Positions 20,601 through 32,689 of a DNA stretch of 64,000 nucleotides are shown here, piece by piece; the first letter of the stretch is position 1; every line of letters begins with the position of its first letter. This DNA is from Myrmaecium sp. VS I D KN 1 (Eukaryota; Ascomycota; Dothideomycetes; Valsariales; Valsariaceae). The stretch lies in the NCBI GenBank assembly GCA_019775845.1, contig JADQAV010000018.1, forward strand, positions 1,160,211 through 1,224,210. The letters run 5' to 3'. Under the pieces are notes generated by a model that was not told the DNA's origin, ran no database searches, and worked only from the letters and a program-made list of their open reading frames with translations. Position numbers and translations under genes: made by a program.

Positions 20601-23600
20601 TGCAATAACACAGCGAGAGGGATCGATCCGTACCCCAGCTAACGGAACGAGGCTACGAGGGTCGCGAGACCTCGTGGGGTCTATGGCAGCAGCGGCCTCG
20701 TCTTCGAGCCGTGCACGTTCCTCCGTCGCTCGCCGTCGTGCATCGGTGACCAGATTTTGAAAGATGTCGGCCATCTTTGCCGCGTGCTCCGAGGGCTTGA
20801 TGAAGTCAATGCCCTTTATACTGTTAGCGAGCGCAAGTGAACACAGAGTACGGTACGAACCTTCAACGTTTTGGCCAAGTACTTGAGCCTTACGAGCGGG
20901 CGCTTCAAGAGGTAGGCGACGTCAACACGCTCCCCGTCATTGTCCACTACATATCCTTCCTTGTTCCGCGGCATCATGATGCCACTGGCCCCATCGTCGA
21001 TGACGTCCGGTTTGTCATCATCTGCTGGGGCGAGATTGACCACCACATCCTGAAATCCGAGTCTCCATGCGCTCACATACTCGGCGTAGGCGCGTTGGGC
21101 AGTCTGTGCCCAGCACAAGAGAGACTCAGCGTCGTGCCTTGGGATGCGTCTGTGAAGCATCTTGAGCCGGCGAAGCGCCACGCCCATATCCACAATCGGC
21201 TTCGTGACGTTCATATCGATGCCATCCTTAGGGGCGTTCTTGCTGAAGAGGCCAGCTGCAATGGCAACTTCAGACTTGGACAAAACACAGTTCAGCAGAA
21301 CGGGGATGACTCCGTCCACGAGCGTGCGCAGCTCCCGCATGTACTTCGTCTCATCGTCGTCAAGCTCACGCATTAGGTCGCCAATGGTGGCCGTTTCCAG
21401 GCGGCTTCGGTTCGAACGGACGCTTCGAGAAGACACGGCGGATTTGGAAACTCTGCGAGCCTTCTGAACATTCCGATCATCCTGATCCTCCTTGGAGAGG
21501 ACCGTCATGAGTTCATCGTGGGATATAAGCTTTCGCTTACTCTCGGAGCGCGGAAGCTTTGCGAGCGACTGTGCAGTGAGTTGAGAACCGGATCCTGAAG
21601 CCGCTCTTGGCGAACGCTCTTTTCTGTATTCAGTTCCGGCGGCTCTTTTAGGGGGGGCATTTGATGAGGCTAATGAGTCTGCGGAAGGAATCGTAGACAA
21701 GCGTTTCGAGTGAGACGGCTCTCTTGTCGTAAGGAAGCTATTGCTATATCGTGGCTTTGGGGTGCTGTCGGGTGAAGTGGGTGTGACGGAAGAAGGAGGC
21801 GAGGTTACGGACGTTTCGGCTGTATTATCAGTAGAAGAAACCACATCCCGCAACGGTGAGGACGGCGGCCTCTTCTTTGTAGGAGAATGTAACGAGCGCT
21901 TGGCGCCTCGCCGTGTCAACGACGAACTCGACGAAATCTGTGAGGAGACTTGACTGTCGCTGCGGGTAGGCGCCGTACTAGCTTCTGAAGCCTCATCCAT
22001 CTTTGGCGGCTGGTTTCTGTCATCTTTGCCATCGTTGCTGACCGCTTCTGGACTTCTTATCCGATCATGTTCCGGAGAGCGTTGGCTCTTTTCTTCCTGC
22101 GGCTTGTCCGAGGTTTCACATATGCTACTAGCACTTTCTACAACGCTATGTTCCTTCGCCGTGGAACTCGTGACTTCGGTGGTCGAAAGTGATGGAGCCG
22201 ACCGCCGCTGTGTCCTCCGTTCAGGATCGAGGAACGGGTCCGGCGTAGATGTTAGCCATGCTTCTATTCGATTTCCTGAAGGCTTTTGTGGCGTCTCAGG
22301 GAGATGGAACGGCTGCGGTTTGGGCGTTTCAGTAATATATTCTCGCTTTGGTTCGCCCCGACGCAGGAACCGACGTTCCGCTGAAGCAGCTTCTCGGTTT
22401 GCCTCAACAGGTTCGACAACTCTGGGGCTCAACTTATATCTTCTTCTTGAGGGACCTTCGTCGCTATCATATGCTCGCTGCGAGGGTTTGACTGGTGGCC
22501 TGAGTGCCGTATCGCTGTCGTCTTCCCCGGGCTCTTTCCTTGCCTTTCGCCGCCTCGACCTTCTCCTGACCGTGAGTTCAGCTTCATGGTCAGTCTCAAC
22601 GTCTGAAGAACCGTGTACTGTCTCCTTGTGAACGCTGATTTTCCTCTTGGGGCCCGGCTCAAGTACTTCGTGAGCGTTTTTCCAATCGTCTCCGCTGGCG
22701 CTCTTTGTAGCGTTAACAATTCCTCTTCTCTTCCACTCTTCCATCAGCGAGTCGTGTATACTCTTTCTCCTCTCGCTCTGCAACAATGCGGCTCCGAGTC
22801 TTAAGTCTTCCATGACGGGCTCCTTAGGCTTGGCCGGCTTCGGCCGGGCCGGCCTCACCCATCCGACCGGACGCTTCACGGTGGGTTTAGCCTTCTCTTT
22901 CTCTTTCTCGGAGGGTTGGGCATCTTCGCCCGTTGTCTCTTTGGTCTCATCGCCCTCCTTAGGTTGAGCGCCTTTTTCTACGGTATCCGTAGTCTCCTTC
23001 TCGGTACTTTTCTTGGCGGTGTCTTTATTCTTCCGCCAGTGGCTATCCGACACAACTCTCTTCTTTGGAGTAGTTGCTATCCGGACGTCTTCATCTAACT
23101 CGTTGCTCTTAGGAACCCCGCGCCGAGGAGTAGAAGTGGCCTTTTTCTTTGGAGCCGGCTTTTTCGCGGGAGTAGAGGAAACAGGACTCTTGACCTTTTT
23201 CTCCGAATTGGCGCCATTGTCCGTAGTAGGCTTTAGCTCCTTGCTGTTGTCTTCCGCACCGGCCGAAGCGGTATTGGCATCGTCTTTCTTATCTTTCTGC
23301 GCTTGGTCGGTATTTGTTGAAGCCTTGCTTTTCGCCGGAGTTGTCGGTCTCGAGTTCGTCTGTGATTTTGACTTCGCTCCGTCTATCTTGTCACTTCCGT
23401 TATCTTCCGCAGGATCCTCAACCTTTTCCGGCTCTACAATGCCGCCTCCTTCCGTCTGCCACTTCTTAATCTTGTCTTGGAAACCTTGCTCCCTGAAAGC
23501 TCTAAGCGGTTTGTTCCCTAAGTCAAGCGTGCCGGATGACGTTGTAGGTTTCGACTTTCCCGGCGTCTTATTCGGGGTGGATTTTGTGGCGGTTTGTTTC

Positions 23601-23710
23601 GGACTACCTGTCGCAGGTCCAGCGACGGGAGGTTTACCAGTGGGTTTGGGCGACGCGGGCATGAGGCCTGCTCTCTCAACTCGGCCATTAGTCACCCAGT
23701 TCATGAACAT
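17628..23710 (-). CDS. Giant RhoGEF-like protein (Dbl-homology plus PH-like region)
   Basis: Probable guanine-nucleotide exchange or scaffold protein for a Rho-type GTPase. Exons: 23710-20861, 20813-17748, 17687-17628, joined by introns with GTTCGT...TATAAAG and GTATGC...GTTTAG; all phase 0, 1,991 residues. Residues 1 to about 770 are Lys/Ser/Pro/Thr-rich and disordered. A helical Dbl-like region starts near residue 780 (DDDETKYMRELRTLVDGVIP) and runs over the first splice site (RLKYLAKTLK-GIDFIKPSEH) to ADIFQNLVTDARRR. A PH-like region follows (MVDCRVEMYLRE, WLFFPPIQVRRI, ELVVMIRGFDSKGKEW). A Ser/Pro-rich linker precedes a conserved C-terminal segment ending FSLLGKHRY on the tiny last exon. 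The ATG at 23710 is preceded by an in-frame stop, but an upstream exon cannot be excluded. Fungal homologues have been labelled both RhoGEF and splicing coactivator (recollection only); the domain evidence favours the former. Confidence 0.8.
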
Positions 23711-24776
23711 GGCGGTCGTCAGCCAGGTCGCGAAGATAGCATGCGGTGGCGGTCGTGTTTACCACCATGCATAGCGAATCCAAGGCGTACTGGTGAGGTT
23801 TATCCGCATACGAGTGCCGACGATCGGTTGTGCCGCTTCACTCCCGGTCCGCTCTGCTGCTTCGCGGGCGAAGCGTGGCTGGACGGAAAGGTCGTGAAGT
23901 TGCCGATGACTGAATGAGATGTTTGTGTACGCACCGTTGCCCAAGCTGCATAGGCCTGGAAGATACTGGAAATGATTTAGGCGGGCTCGGTAGCGAGATT
24001 CGAGACAAGGATGAGATGCAGCAAGATTAAAAGCGCAGAGTCGGTGTGGGAATCGATCTTACAGCTTCTCCGAAGGGCAGATGGGCGGCCGAGTGAGATT
24101 CAAGTCCGCTATGTAATATGGCGGTATAACGAGGCCTCACCTCACAGCGGCCTTGATGGGCGAGAGCTGCGGTAACTTAGCGCAATCTGCCAGGCGGAGA
24201 TCGAGCGGGATCCAGCGGCCGCCGTCAATCCTAGTTACCGCCCGTTGTGCGCTTCTTAATTGTCGGCCAAAGGAGACAACGTTCGCAACGTTCGCCGGGC
24301 GTCTGTCGCGCAAACTTACCGTAGAACAGTGTGCTGGCGATGGTTCAGAGTGTTCGGGTCCTCCGCTGACGCGGGATCGAGGTCGGGCTGTTTGTTGACA
24401 ACCTGGAACTGCACTGACTCGGCAACCCACCGACGCCCCGGAGAAAATCACCCAGGCTTGTCGTAGCGGTGCCACACCCTAAAGCCAAACAAGACCAGCT
24501 GTCCCTCAAACCTTGGAACACATCGTAAGATGATGCAACATAGGTGGAGTCGTAGCTGCGCAATGATTTGGCCACCCAGCCCATGTGCTCATGTAAGGGG
24601 CTCGTCCGGAAATATCGCAACTGAAAGTCGATTCCAGGTGCAAATAATTCGGTGACTAATTATAGCTAAATCCCCAGCCTCGCCCGCTCTGAAGAACCAT
24701 TCTTTAAACTCCACAGGGGGTATCAGGGTTGTCCATGCTCATTCAACCGCAACATCCAAACACTGAAATCGGGACC
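23711..24776. other. Intergenic upstream of the RhoGEF-like gene
   Basis: Promoter and 5' leader of the RhoGEF-like gene and 3' flank of the EBP-family gene. An unrecognised upstream coding exon could lie here. Nothing else seen. Confidence 0.45.
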
Positions 24777-25659
24777 TCACAAGCTCTTCTTGATGCTTCC
24801 ATTGGCCCTCAATGACTTGTCCATCTTGTCCAATGCGCTGAATGCGCGCATGCTAGCCCTCACGCTGCTGTATAGCAACACCGCTGGGATGACGATCCAA
24901 AACGCGTTCATTAAAACATAGTACCCCCAGAAATAATATGCTTCCGGCCTTGAGTAGGCCTTGCCGAAAATGTAGTGATCGAACATGCTCGTCGCATAGT
25001 ACAGGACGTCTCCGTAGATCTGGCCGAGTGACACCAGAGCCTGGAGAGGATGGCGGAGAGGGTGTTGGGTCGTAATGAGGGATGCAACAATGAACGATAG
25101 AGGGCCCCAACATATCTGTAAAGCGTTAGATAGGCATGCGGCCAGGCTTTAAGCGACCAAATGCTTACAGCAGTGATGGTCTCCATGCAGAGTACGAATG
25201 GATCTTGCGTCAAGTAGCGAGAATCCGACAAGGAGTATTCCTTCCACAGCTGGCCGAAAAGGCTCTGAAGTGGTCCCATAGACCGGAAGTTCAAGACATA
25301 ATATCCTGAACCGTGATTGTAAGCTTCTGATCCAGCAACCCCAATTGAGGTTCTTCGGCTATACCTTCAAAGAACAAATGGATACAGCCACCTACGAGCA
25401 ATAGTAAGTAACTATGCAGCCTCATGATGGGTCGCGTTCACTCACACAGCACAAACCATAGGATAGTGAGAAGTTCCGATGCCGGTAGACTCGGCCTGAA
25501 CCTTTTCACGACCATAAAGGTAAGGGAGAAGACCGCAATGCAGGCGCCAGAAAATGCAGAAAGTAATGTAGGAACCGACCATTCGTTGGCTAGGTAGCCA
25601 ACGATCTCGGCCTCGAGAGGGTAGTAGGGATGCTCTGGGAGCGCGTCCATCGTTGTCAT
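24777..25659 (-). CDS. EBP-family (emopamil-binding protein, EXPERA) membrane protein
   Basis: EBP proteins are ER membrane enzymes; the animal and plant members isomerise the sterol delta-8 double bond. Exons: 25659-25446, 25391-25365, 25305-25169, 25115-24777; 238 residues. After splicing the family signature appears intact: CIHLFFEGYYV (the His and Glu match the catalytic pair), WKEYSLSDSRY and FVLCMETITA, plus about five hydrophobic helices. Exon 2 is only 27 nt and encodes the His/Glu motif. The start at 25659 (MTTMDALPEHPYYP) is the first ATG. Fungal ergosterol synthesis normally uses the unrelated ERG2 isomerase, so this is either an accessory sterol/terpenoid enzyme or a non-catalytic paralogue; substrate not deducible. 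It is divergent from ATG27 with 485 bp between start codons. Confidence 0.88.
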
Positions 25660-26144
25660 ATTAGCTGCTCCAATAATGCAGAAGGAAAGAACTTGTCGGA
25701 TAAGAATTGAAGCCCGCGACAAGACAGGACGTGGAAATGATAGACTTTAGTTCCCTCTCGAACCTGTGTGTAGAAAAACCATGTTTTTGTCCTGGGACAA
25801 CAAAGAGCAGTAAGGTACTGGACCCTTGCACAACTGCCAAGCTCTTTTTCGAGGGTCATAGCTTCCCGGGATTCGCGCTGGGGTTTATATATGCCTGAGG
25901 CATAATGATGTGGCACAGCTCTTGGCGCCCAGTCGGAGCAGCAGTCGAGCTCCATTGATGACATCGGTCAATCTCACAATCTCCACGATAATCAAAGGCT
26001 GAAGCTCTCATTAACCACCACTACAACCGCAAGCGGTCCCAGGACTCGCACTGTGCTCTGCCCACGCGACCCCCGGCGCATCGAGACGTTTATCCTGGCC
26101 AAAGCCGTGATCCCATCGTACCCGCATACTTCCCATCAGCCGTG
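25660..26144. promoter_or_regulatory. Shared divergent promoter region, EBP-family gene and ATG27
   Basis: The two start codons are 485 bp apart on opposite strands, so both promoters lie here. No specific element is claimed. Confidence 0.6.
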
Positions 26145-27270
26145 ATGAAGTTCACTCGGAGCTCCGGGCTCTGTCTGAATGCCCTGCTTACTCTCACATC
26201 AGTTGCGTCCGCCATCAACCTGGATTGCAAAAATGTGCTCGTCAATAAGGAAAGATTCGATCTGAGTCCGTTGGCAGGCGCCCGGACGGTACACTGGTTC
26301 AACGAGCCTGCACCACACATATCGTTGAACTACACGTTCACGCTCGATCTCTGTAAACCCCTAAAGAAGACTAAGGGAGCAAAAAAGGGCGAGGACTGCC
26401 CCAATGGTACACGGAGTAAGTCTTACCAGACGTAATCATTTTCTTATAGGAAGATATTTTTGAACCCGGGACTGTTTTAACGCCAAACAGTCTGCTGCAG
26501 GCAGGAGCAATATGAGACTGCAGACGAGGAGCCGAAAGTAGAAGTGTATCCGATCGCTGGTGAATACCTGTCCGACAACCGACCGCTCGAGCCCAAATGG
26601 ACGCTTCTCAAGGACTCCGAATCGAGTGCGGACGCCGAGAAGGAAGGTCTTCGTCTGGCGATAGAAGGCGGGCAGTATCCGTGGAAAGGGAAGAGCGCAA
26701 GGGACCAGAAAGCCTACATCGAATTCCTATGCAATCCGGACAAGACAGGGCTTGAAGGGCTTGAGCCAGACAACCGCGAGACGGAAGACGATGAAGATGC
26801 CAGAGAGTCCGCCATGAGGAAGCGGAACGAGAGCTCTGCGGAAGAGATTGACAGGAGTCTCAAGTTCCTCAGTTACAAAGAGGAAGGCAAGAATAAGGAC
26901 GGCGTGCTAAGGCTGCAATGGGAGACCAAGTATGCTTGTGAGGGACAGAAGAGAGGCGACTCTGACGGCGAGAGCACAAGTCATTGGGGCTTCTTCACGT
27001 GGTTCATCATCATGTAAGTCCTTCTATGGATTCATTCCTCCACTGGGTGGATATGCTGATCTAACACCAACTAGTCTCTTCCTTGCCGTCGCCGCCTACC
27101 TCATCTTCGGCTCATGGCTTAACTACAACCGCTATGGCGCTCGCGGCTGGGACCTCCTTCCTCACGGCGATACCATCCGCGACCTCCCATACGTCTTGAA
27201 GGATTTTGGCCGACGTGTTGTCGGTGTAGTTCAGAGTGGAGGTTCCCGAGGCGGTTACAGTGCGGTTTGA
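26145..27270 (+). CDS. ATG27: Autophagy-related protein 27
   Basis: Type I membrane protein of the Golgi, vacuole and pre-autophagosomal sites that works with ATG9 trafficking. Exons: 26145-26415, 26491-27013, 27075-27270; 329 residues. An N-terminal signal peptide (about residues 1 to 25, LNALLTLTSVASA), a Cys-containing lumenal domain of the mannose-6-phosphate-receptor-homology kind (C at LDCKN, LDLCKP, EDCPN, CCRQ, FLCN, YACEG), one transmembrane helix near the C-terminus (HWGFFTWFIIILFLAVAAYLI split by the last intron), then LNYNRYGARGWDLLPHGD and the YSAV tail, which fits the family's YSxV sorting signal. The start is ATG 26145, preceded in frame by GTG. Residues 215 to 255 are acidic. 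Confidence 0.95.
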
Positions 27271-28165
27271 AAAGCCCTTTCCCCCGTTCACCTCTTTCAC
27301 GCCTTATCCGATGTTTCCATGCGCTGTCTTTCCTCTCCTTCGCGTGCTGTTCTTAGTAGATGTGTCATTCTGGTCTTTTATCCCCTGTCTGAGAGAACAT
27401 GTAGGCGTCTGTTATCATGGGTTGTGCATTAGGATTCCGCTTTCCTGCGGCACATCTTGTTTCGTGGTCTGTACTTGAATAGCTACCTTTTCCCCCGATA
27501 TATATTTTGTTCATCGCACGCGGATCTCTTCAGCACGGAAAGTGTGCACGTCGTCCAGTTTGTTGCGGAGAAGCATTGACTAACGCAGAACAGAGAAAAT
27601 CTGTCGACCGTCCAATTTGGCTCGTTTCGCTGACCTTAGATAAGACAGGAATGCGGTATTGACGCTAACGAGAGGATATCTACACATGGAAGTCTAATAC
27701 GAGCAAAGAAAGAGAGAGCAAGAGAAAACCCCGTTGAACGCCTCTATCCCATCTCCTACCCGCGCCTCCTGGATGCATCGATGCAGTCGTATTGGTTGCC
27801 CTTTCAGACATTTAACAAAATGAAAACTCCCAGGGAATGCATATGCAGGTTGAACTGCAAAGACATGGACAGAGCGATGAAAAGAGCGACGAAAAGAGGA
27901 AAGAAATAATATACAGCATTCTGAGATGAAACATCATATGGTGTGTGGTTCTCCGGTCGAAGGGGAGAAAGACTTGCGGTGAGAGAAGGCGGAGGGAGCT
28001 CGAGGACCGTTATGGATGCCGAAACCGGTTACGAGTGGAAGCTTGCTTGCTTAGACCCGTCGTTATCGTTACCGCCACCACCGCCGCCGTTGCTAGCAGT
28101 CGTCGTTCACCGCTGGCCAGACATCACACTTCTCCGGCTGCTTCTCTTCGGGGGATACCGCAGCT
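27271..28165. other. Intergenic, 3' flank of ATG27
   Basis: 3' untranslated region of ATG27 and, on the other strand, the 3' flank of the small orphan. No gene seen. Confidence 0.5.
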
Positions 28166-28666
28166 CTAACGGCCTTGACCGCTGCCGCCGCGTGATTGCG
28201 AGTTGTTTCCGGTCTGCGACTCGAGTGAAATGTTAGAAGGAGTTGTCACATTTTTGCCGGCGCTATTCTCGGCGATTGGGGGAGATAGTGACGTCGGATG
28301 AGGGCTAGAGAGAAATGAGGAGAGAGAAGGGAGAGAAGAGGGGGACGATTTGCTGGTATGCGAGGCCTTCGTGTCTTGCGCTGCACTTGGGGAGTGGGCA
28401 ACGTCTGCTTCCCCTCCTGCTCTCGCCGTTGCTGTCTCCGCTTTCGAAATTGGGTCCTTTTGTGCGGTGGGGGATAAGGGACTGGTGTTGTTGGAGTTGT
28501 GCGAATTGAGGGGTAGCTGAGGAAGAGAAGGAGAAGGGGTCCTTACGTTCTGAGGCAGGGGGTAGGGGAACGGGGCGTACGGCAGAGGATACGGGTTGAC
28601 CTTTGGTTGCTGGTTGCCGCTGGCGCCATGGCTAGAGGAGTTGTTGGAGGAGGAAGAGGAGGGCAT
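28166..28666 (-). CDS. Ser/Pro-rich small protein, unrecognised
   Basis: Single open frame of 166 residues beginning at ATG 28666. It is Ser-, Pro-, Thr- and Asn-rich, with one distinctive segment near residues 24 to 40 (VNPYPLPYAPFPYPLP) and a Gly/Arg-rich end. No domain, signal peptide or membrane segment is visible. The frame also stays open upstream without an ATG. Such composition can keep a frame open by chance, so expression evidence would be decisive. I do not assign a function. Confidence 0.4.
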   Translation of the reverse strand: MPSSSSSNNSSSHGASGNQQPKVNPYPLPYAPFPYPLPQNVRTPSPSLPQLPLNSHNSNNTSPLSPTAQKDPISKAETATARAGGEADVAHSPSAAQDTKASHTSKSSPSSLPSLSSFLSSPHPTSLSPPIAENSAGKNVTTPSNISLESQTGNNSQSRGGSGQGR

Positions 28667-31600
28667 TGTTGTTGTTGTTGTTGTTGCCTCTGGGTGGGAT
28701 GTTGATGTCTGTCCTGAGCGATGATGTTGCTTTGGATATGTGGTCGTGGCTTCTAAGAGGCGGGATGACAGGTCGATTTTCGAAATTGGAGTCTGGATGG
28801 ATGTGGTCTGCTGTGATCTGGACAACAGCTCTCGACGGTGGGAAGACGCACTCGACTATATACGATTTCTCCACCGTCATCCTCTCTCCATCCGGTCTGA
28901 CGAGTTCATCGACCTCTCCGGATGGCTCTTACGTTCCCAGTCTCTCTCCGAGCTTTTGACTTCTCGCCGCGTTCGGGATTCATACAAAGAGTAATCAACA
29001 ATCAGCCTTACGGTTGCTTGAACCGGAGATGACGATGGTCGCCACACACCCGATCCACGCGCGATGATGTCGATGGGGGCCCCGCCACACCGTAACTTCC
29101 AGGTACTTGTTGAGGCTCTTCGTAGGGCTGAGTCGTATCCCGGATCTAGGTCACAGCTGGGAAGAGGCGGGTCGGCGATCGCCGAGATCGCAAGGGAAGA
29201 TGCGCTGTTGGATCAGGGGCGTGAGCGTAATGGTCGGGGCGCTTTTGTAATGGACTGCTAAATTCAGTCAGAGGGGGAGAGAAAGAGGCGGATGGCGGCG
29301 CAGGATCCGTCCAAGCGGTTCTGGAACGGGACCTGACGTGCTTCCCGCTGGCTTCTAGAAGGACTCCGAACTGGGAAAAGAGAGATTTTTAGTCGCGATT
29401 GGTCACGATGAGCTTGCAGGCCGTTCTGTCGGGTCAGCATACTCGCGCGTAAGGGTCAATTGGCGACACCTGGAATTTCGACAAATGGCGGCATCATGCG
29501 TTGGAGTGACTGGGCGGCCCAGGAGCTTTTCTGGGAAACGGAAATATGCTGCTTATTTCCTGCGAAGTCAGGGACCGCAGGATGAGAATCGCGGGACTGC
29601 AGGGGCGGATTCACCCTGGTGACTGATCACTTGCTAGGGTGAGGAAGGCGGATGCTTTTCCCTCTTTTCCCCCCTCCCCTTCTGGAGTCCGTGGCTGTGG
29701 CACTGGGAACGGCTTCTCTTCGCCGGTGCTGATGCGTGATCTGATCCGTGATCCAGCGCGCTGGGTGAGATGGGCTCGCAGGCCTGCTTACAGGGGTTTA
29801 CCGGATGGGATTGGTGCTGTTCTTCATCTAGATGTGGATTTGGAACGCGCTGGTGTGTAAGGCTGATGGAAGGGAGGTGGGGGGCGTGGGATGGGTTATG
29901 TGATGTGGGATGACGCAGTGAGGGTGCGCGACTACGAGTCCGAGTCGGATATCTCCCACTGTCGCTCATTGATTTGCTCCTCGGAAGAGCGTGACTCGAG
30001 GAGATGGCGTGTGCTTCTGGAAGGCTACGATTACATTACTGCATACACGCACTATGGCACGTCGTGAATCGAGGGAGATCGAGGTCTCGGAACGGATCCC
30101 GGTGATTGTTTGTTGTCCCCTTTTTTCCCTTCCTTTTTGATATCTGGCCTTTTGTCGCGGAGACTAATGCAGGTGCGGCTATGCCGTGGTTTACCACGAG
30201 GAGATATATTTATCAGACGCCCCCCTTTCCCTGCGGGGTGATTATGAAGGAGGGAGTAAACAGACAGGCTAAGTAGGCAAATTAGCCTCTAGCCTTTACT
30301 CGTCGTGGGATGTTTGGCGAGAGTGATCGGGATGACATGCTGGAGGGCAGGTCGGTGTTAATGCGTTCGGATATCGTGTTTCGTATGGATGTGGATACAT
30401 GGACTCATCGAAAGCGTAAGAGACAGGCTCTTCAGCCACGTGTGATCCGGACAGACCCGCCCCTCCCTCCCTCGCCTTGTGCCTCTCTGGCCATATGACG
30501 AGTCTTATCGACCTCACACGTTTAGACGAGATGACTTCGACGAGGAGAGAAGTGCTTACCTTATTTCTCTTCTGTGGTGAGTATGGACGGATGGTTTACT
30601 CAAGATTGAAGGTGCCAGGGGTAAGCGACAGGTTACCAATTACCGAAACAGTCATCCTTGCCGCTGCAACGTGCCTTAATCATGTTCCTTAGGCTAGGGA
30701 CCTAAGATACCGGGGTATTTGCATGCATGCATGGATGACGGCTGGAACTCATTCGCCAGCCTTGCTTACGAGAACCCTGCCTCCCCCTCCCCCTCGGTGC
30801 CGAAGGCCGGATCTTCGCGATGATGTCGTCGTTGTGCATGAGCTTAGTATTTGGCATGGAACACTTTTCTGTCCGTGAGAGATATGATGCAACGTCTATA
30901 ACGTCGTCAAGTGAGCCGCATAGATGGGCATATTGCTATGATTAATTAATCCCCTCCTTTATCTTGCTTGTTTCTTGGGGAGACTTGGGGGTTTGCTGCA
31001 TCTTGAACCAGCTAGGCAAAGCGGACTGGAAGCCGCTGCCACGCGGACGGGAGGATCCTCTGGCGCAGCTGAACAACACCAGAAGCGCTCAAAGCCGAAC
31101 GAAACGGAAGCGGGCTGCGGAAGCTCATAGGCGCGTCGTCAGGGAATTAGGATGTTCGAGAGATCCTTCCAGACACATCAGCTTGCTGAAGATCACAGCG
31201 CTTCATAAGCATCCATGGCGGCAAACCGTCGCAGCCAATACCAAGCTAGCGCGGCTCTTCACCCCCGTTTATGCCAGACATATTTGGAAGCTGCAGAGAA
31301 CATGCATGGAAGCGTTACCTTTGTCCGGCATGAATACGAAGGGCATGGGCGAATCGTGGGGGGCGTTGAAAAGAGAGATGTAGTTCCCCGCACGGGCCCG
31401 TGGTGTTTTGTGGGGAAGGTTATATTTAGCGTGAATGTGGGACCAACTTCTGGTTTTGTCACAACCTCAAGTCCATTCCTTCTCCATCTCACCTGGAGGC
31501 TTTCAGCTTCGAGATGCTTCACCCGACAGCAACACCATCTGCTATATTGTCATCTCCAGATACGAGATCTCTGCGAGCTCTCCGATATGGCGGTGTCAAA

Positions 31601-32689
31601 GCCGAATCCGATGAGCTCGTGTCCGAAGAGCGGAAACAATGTTGCGTGTTACCGCCATTTCGTCCAGCTTTGATGTCTATGCTAACCAACTCACGGCTGG
31701 CTTTGCTCTGTGTGTTCATTGGGTTAGCGTCTTGGGTGGAAATCAGACGTAAGGTAGGTATCGTCACCTTTGTTCACAGCTGCAGATGAAGGTATTTCTG
31801 CCAGACAACTCCATAGGCGACAGAGTATGGCAGGCGCGTACCAGAGCGTGTCAAAGTGCTGCAGCAAGGTAACATCGAACTTGGCTACATACGTATAGAA
31901 GAATCACCCAGCCCCTTATCCTCGAATCGTACTTTGATCCAAGGAAAGTGCTGTGGGGTCGTTCACTCCGAATGCACATCAGACGGTGCGAAGAGTGCTC
32001 GCTAAACTTTAGCGACAAGTTTACCGATATGCGAAGCTGCCATTCTCAACCTCACCTCACTGCCTAATATATAGTTCTCTTGAGGTTCAGCGTAAGTGAC
32101 TCTTGAAGATGGCATTGCTTTGGCGATGCGCCTTCGCCAACTGAAGCGTTTCCACTGTTTCAAATCTACTATCATAACGTATCGGTGTCACACTTGAATT
32201 TCTGCTCGTTTCAATTGTTGCTTCCATCTTTCCTTATATGATACCCGTCTTTCTCATTGCTACTGCTGCCTGGCATTGCTTAAGATTCTGTCGTGCTCAC
32301 CGTTGCCTCCGAAGTCGCATTTATCTCTTTTACCTTCAATTCAACCATACAAACCAGTCAGACATGCCGAATTCGCTCTATCATGCTCTCCTCTTTCCCA
32401 TAATCATCTTCAAATGTTGAATTTACCGCCAGTGCCTCGCGCTTCAATTCTCTACCTCACAAACAGACCTGCAAGCCTTTCCCGTCGGTCTCTATTTTGC
32501 AGTGAGGTAGAAGGAGGTCGCCAAACACAGCCTTACAGCATGAAGACTCGCTTATGGTGCCGTGGCAACTATGTCTGCACACACAAATGGGGCTTCGGTT
32601 TCCTCACTTTGCAACCGGACATTGCACAGAAGACTCAACGGCACCACAACAGACAAGTGACAAACCAATCTTACGCAGCGACTACGTCA
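28667..32689. other. 4.0 kb region without a supported gene
   Basis: Short overlapping frames only; none shows a family motif or a coherent exon chain. The last 400 bases before 32690 hold in-frame upstream ATGs (32414, 32540) of the kinase gene and probably its promoter and leader. A GCATGCATGCATGG palindromic stretch lies near 30721. No RNA gene or repeat family recognised. Confidence 0.5.

Noticed and set aside
24777-25659. ERG2-type C-8 sterol isomerase
   Set aside because: The motifs (HLFFEG, KEY, DSRY, several membrane helices) are those of the unrelated EBP family.
30964-31673. Overlapping frames of 139 and 152 codons in the gene-poor block
   Set aside because: Different phases overlap each other; no motifs or credible exon chain.
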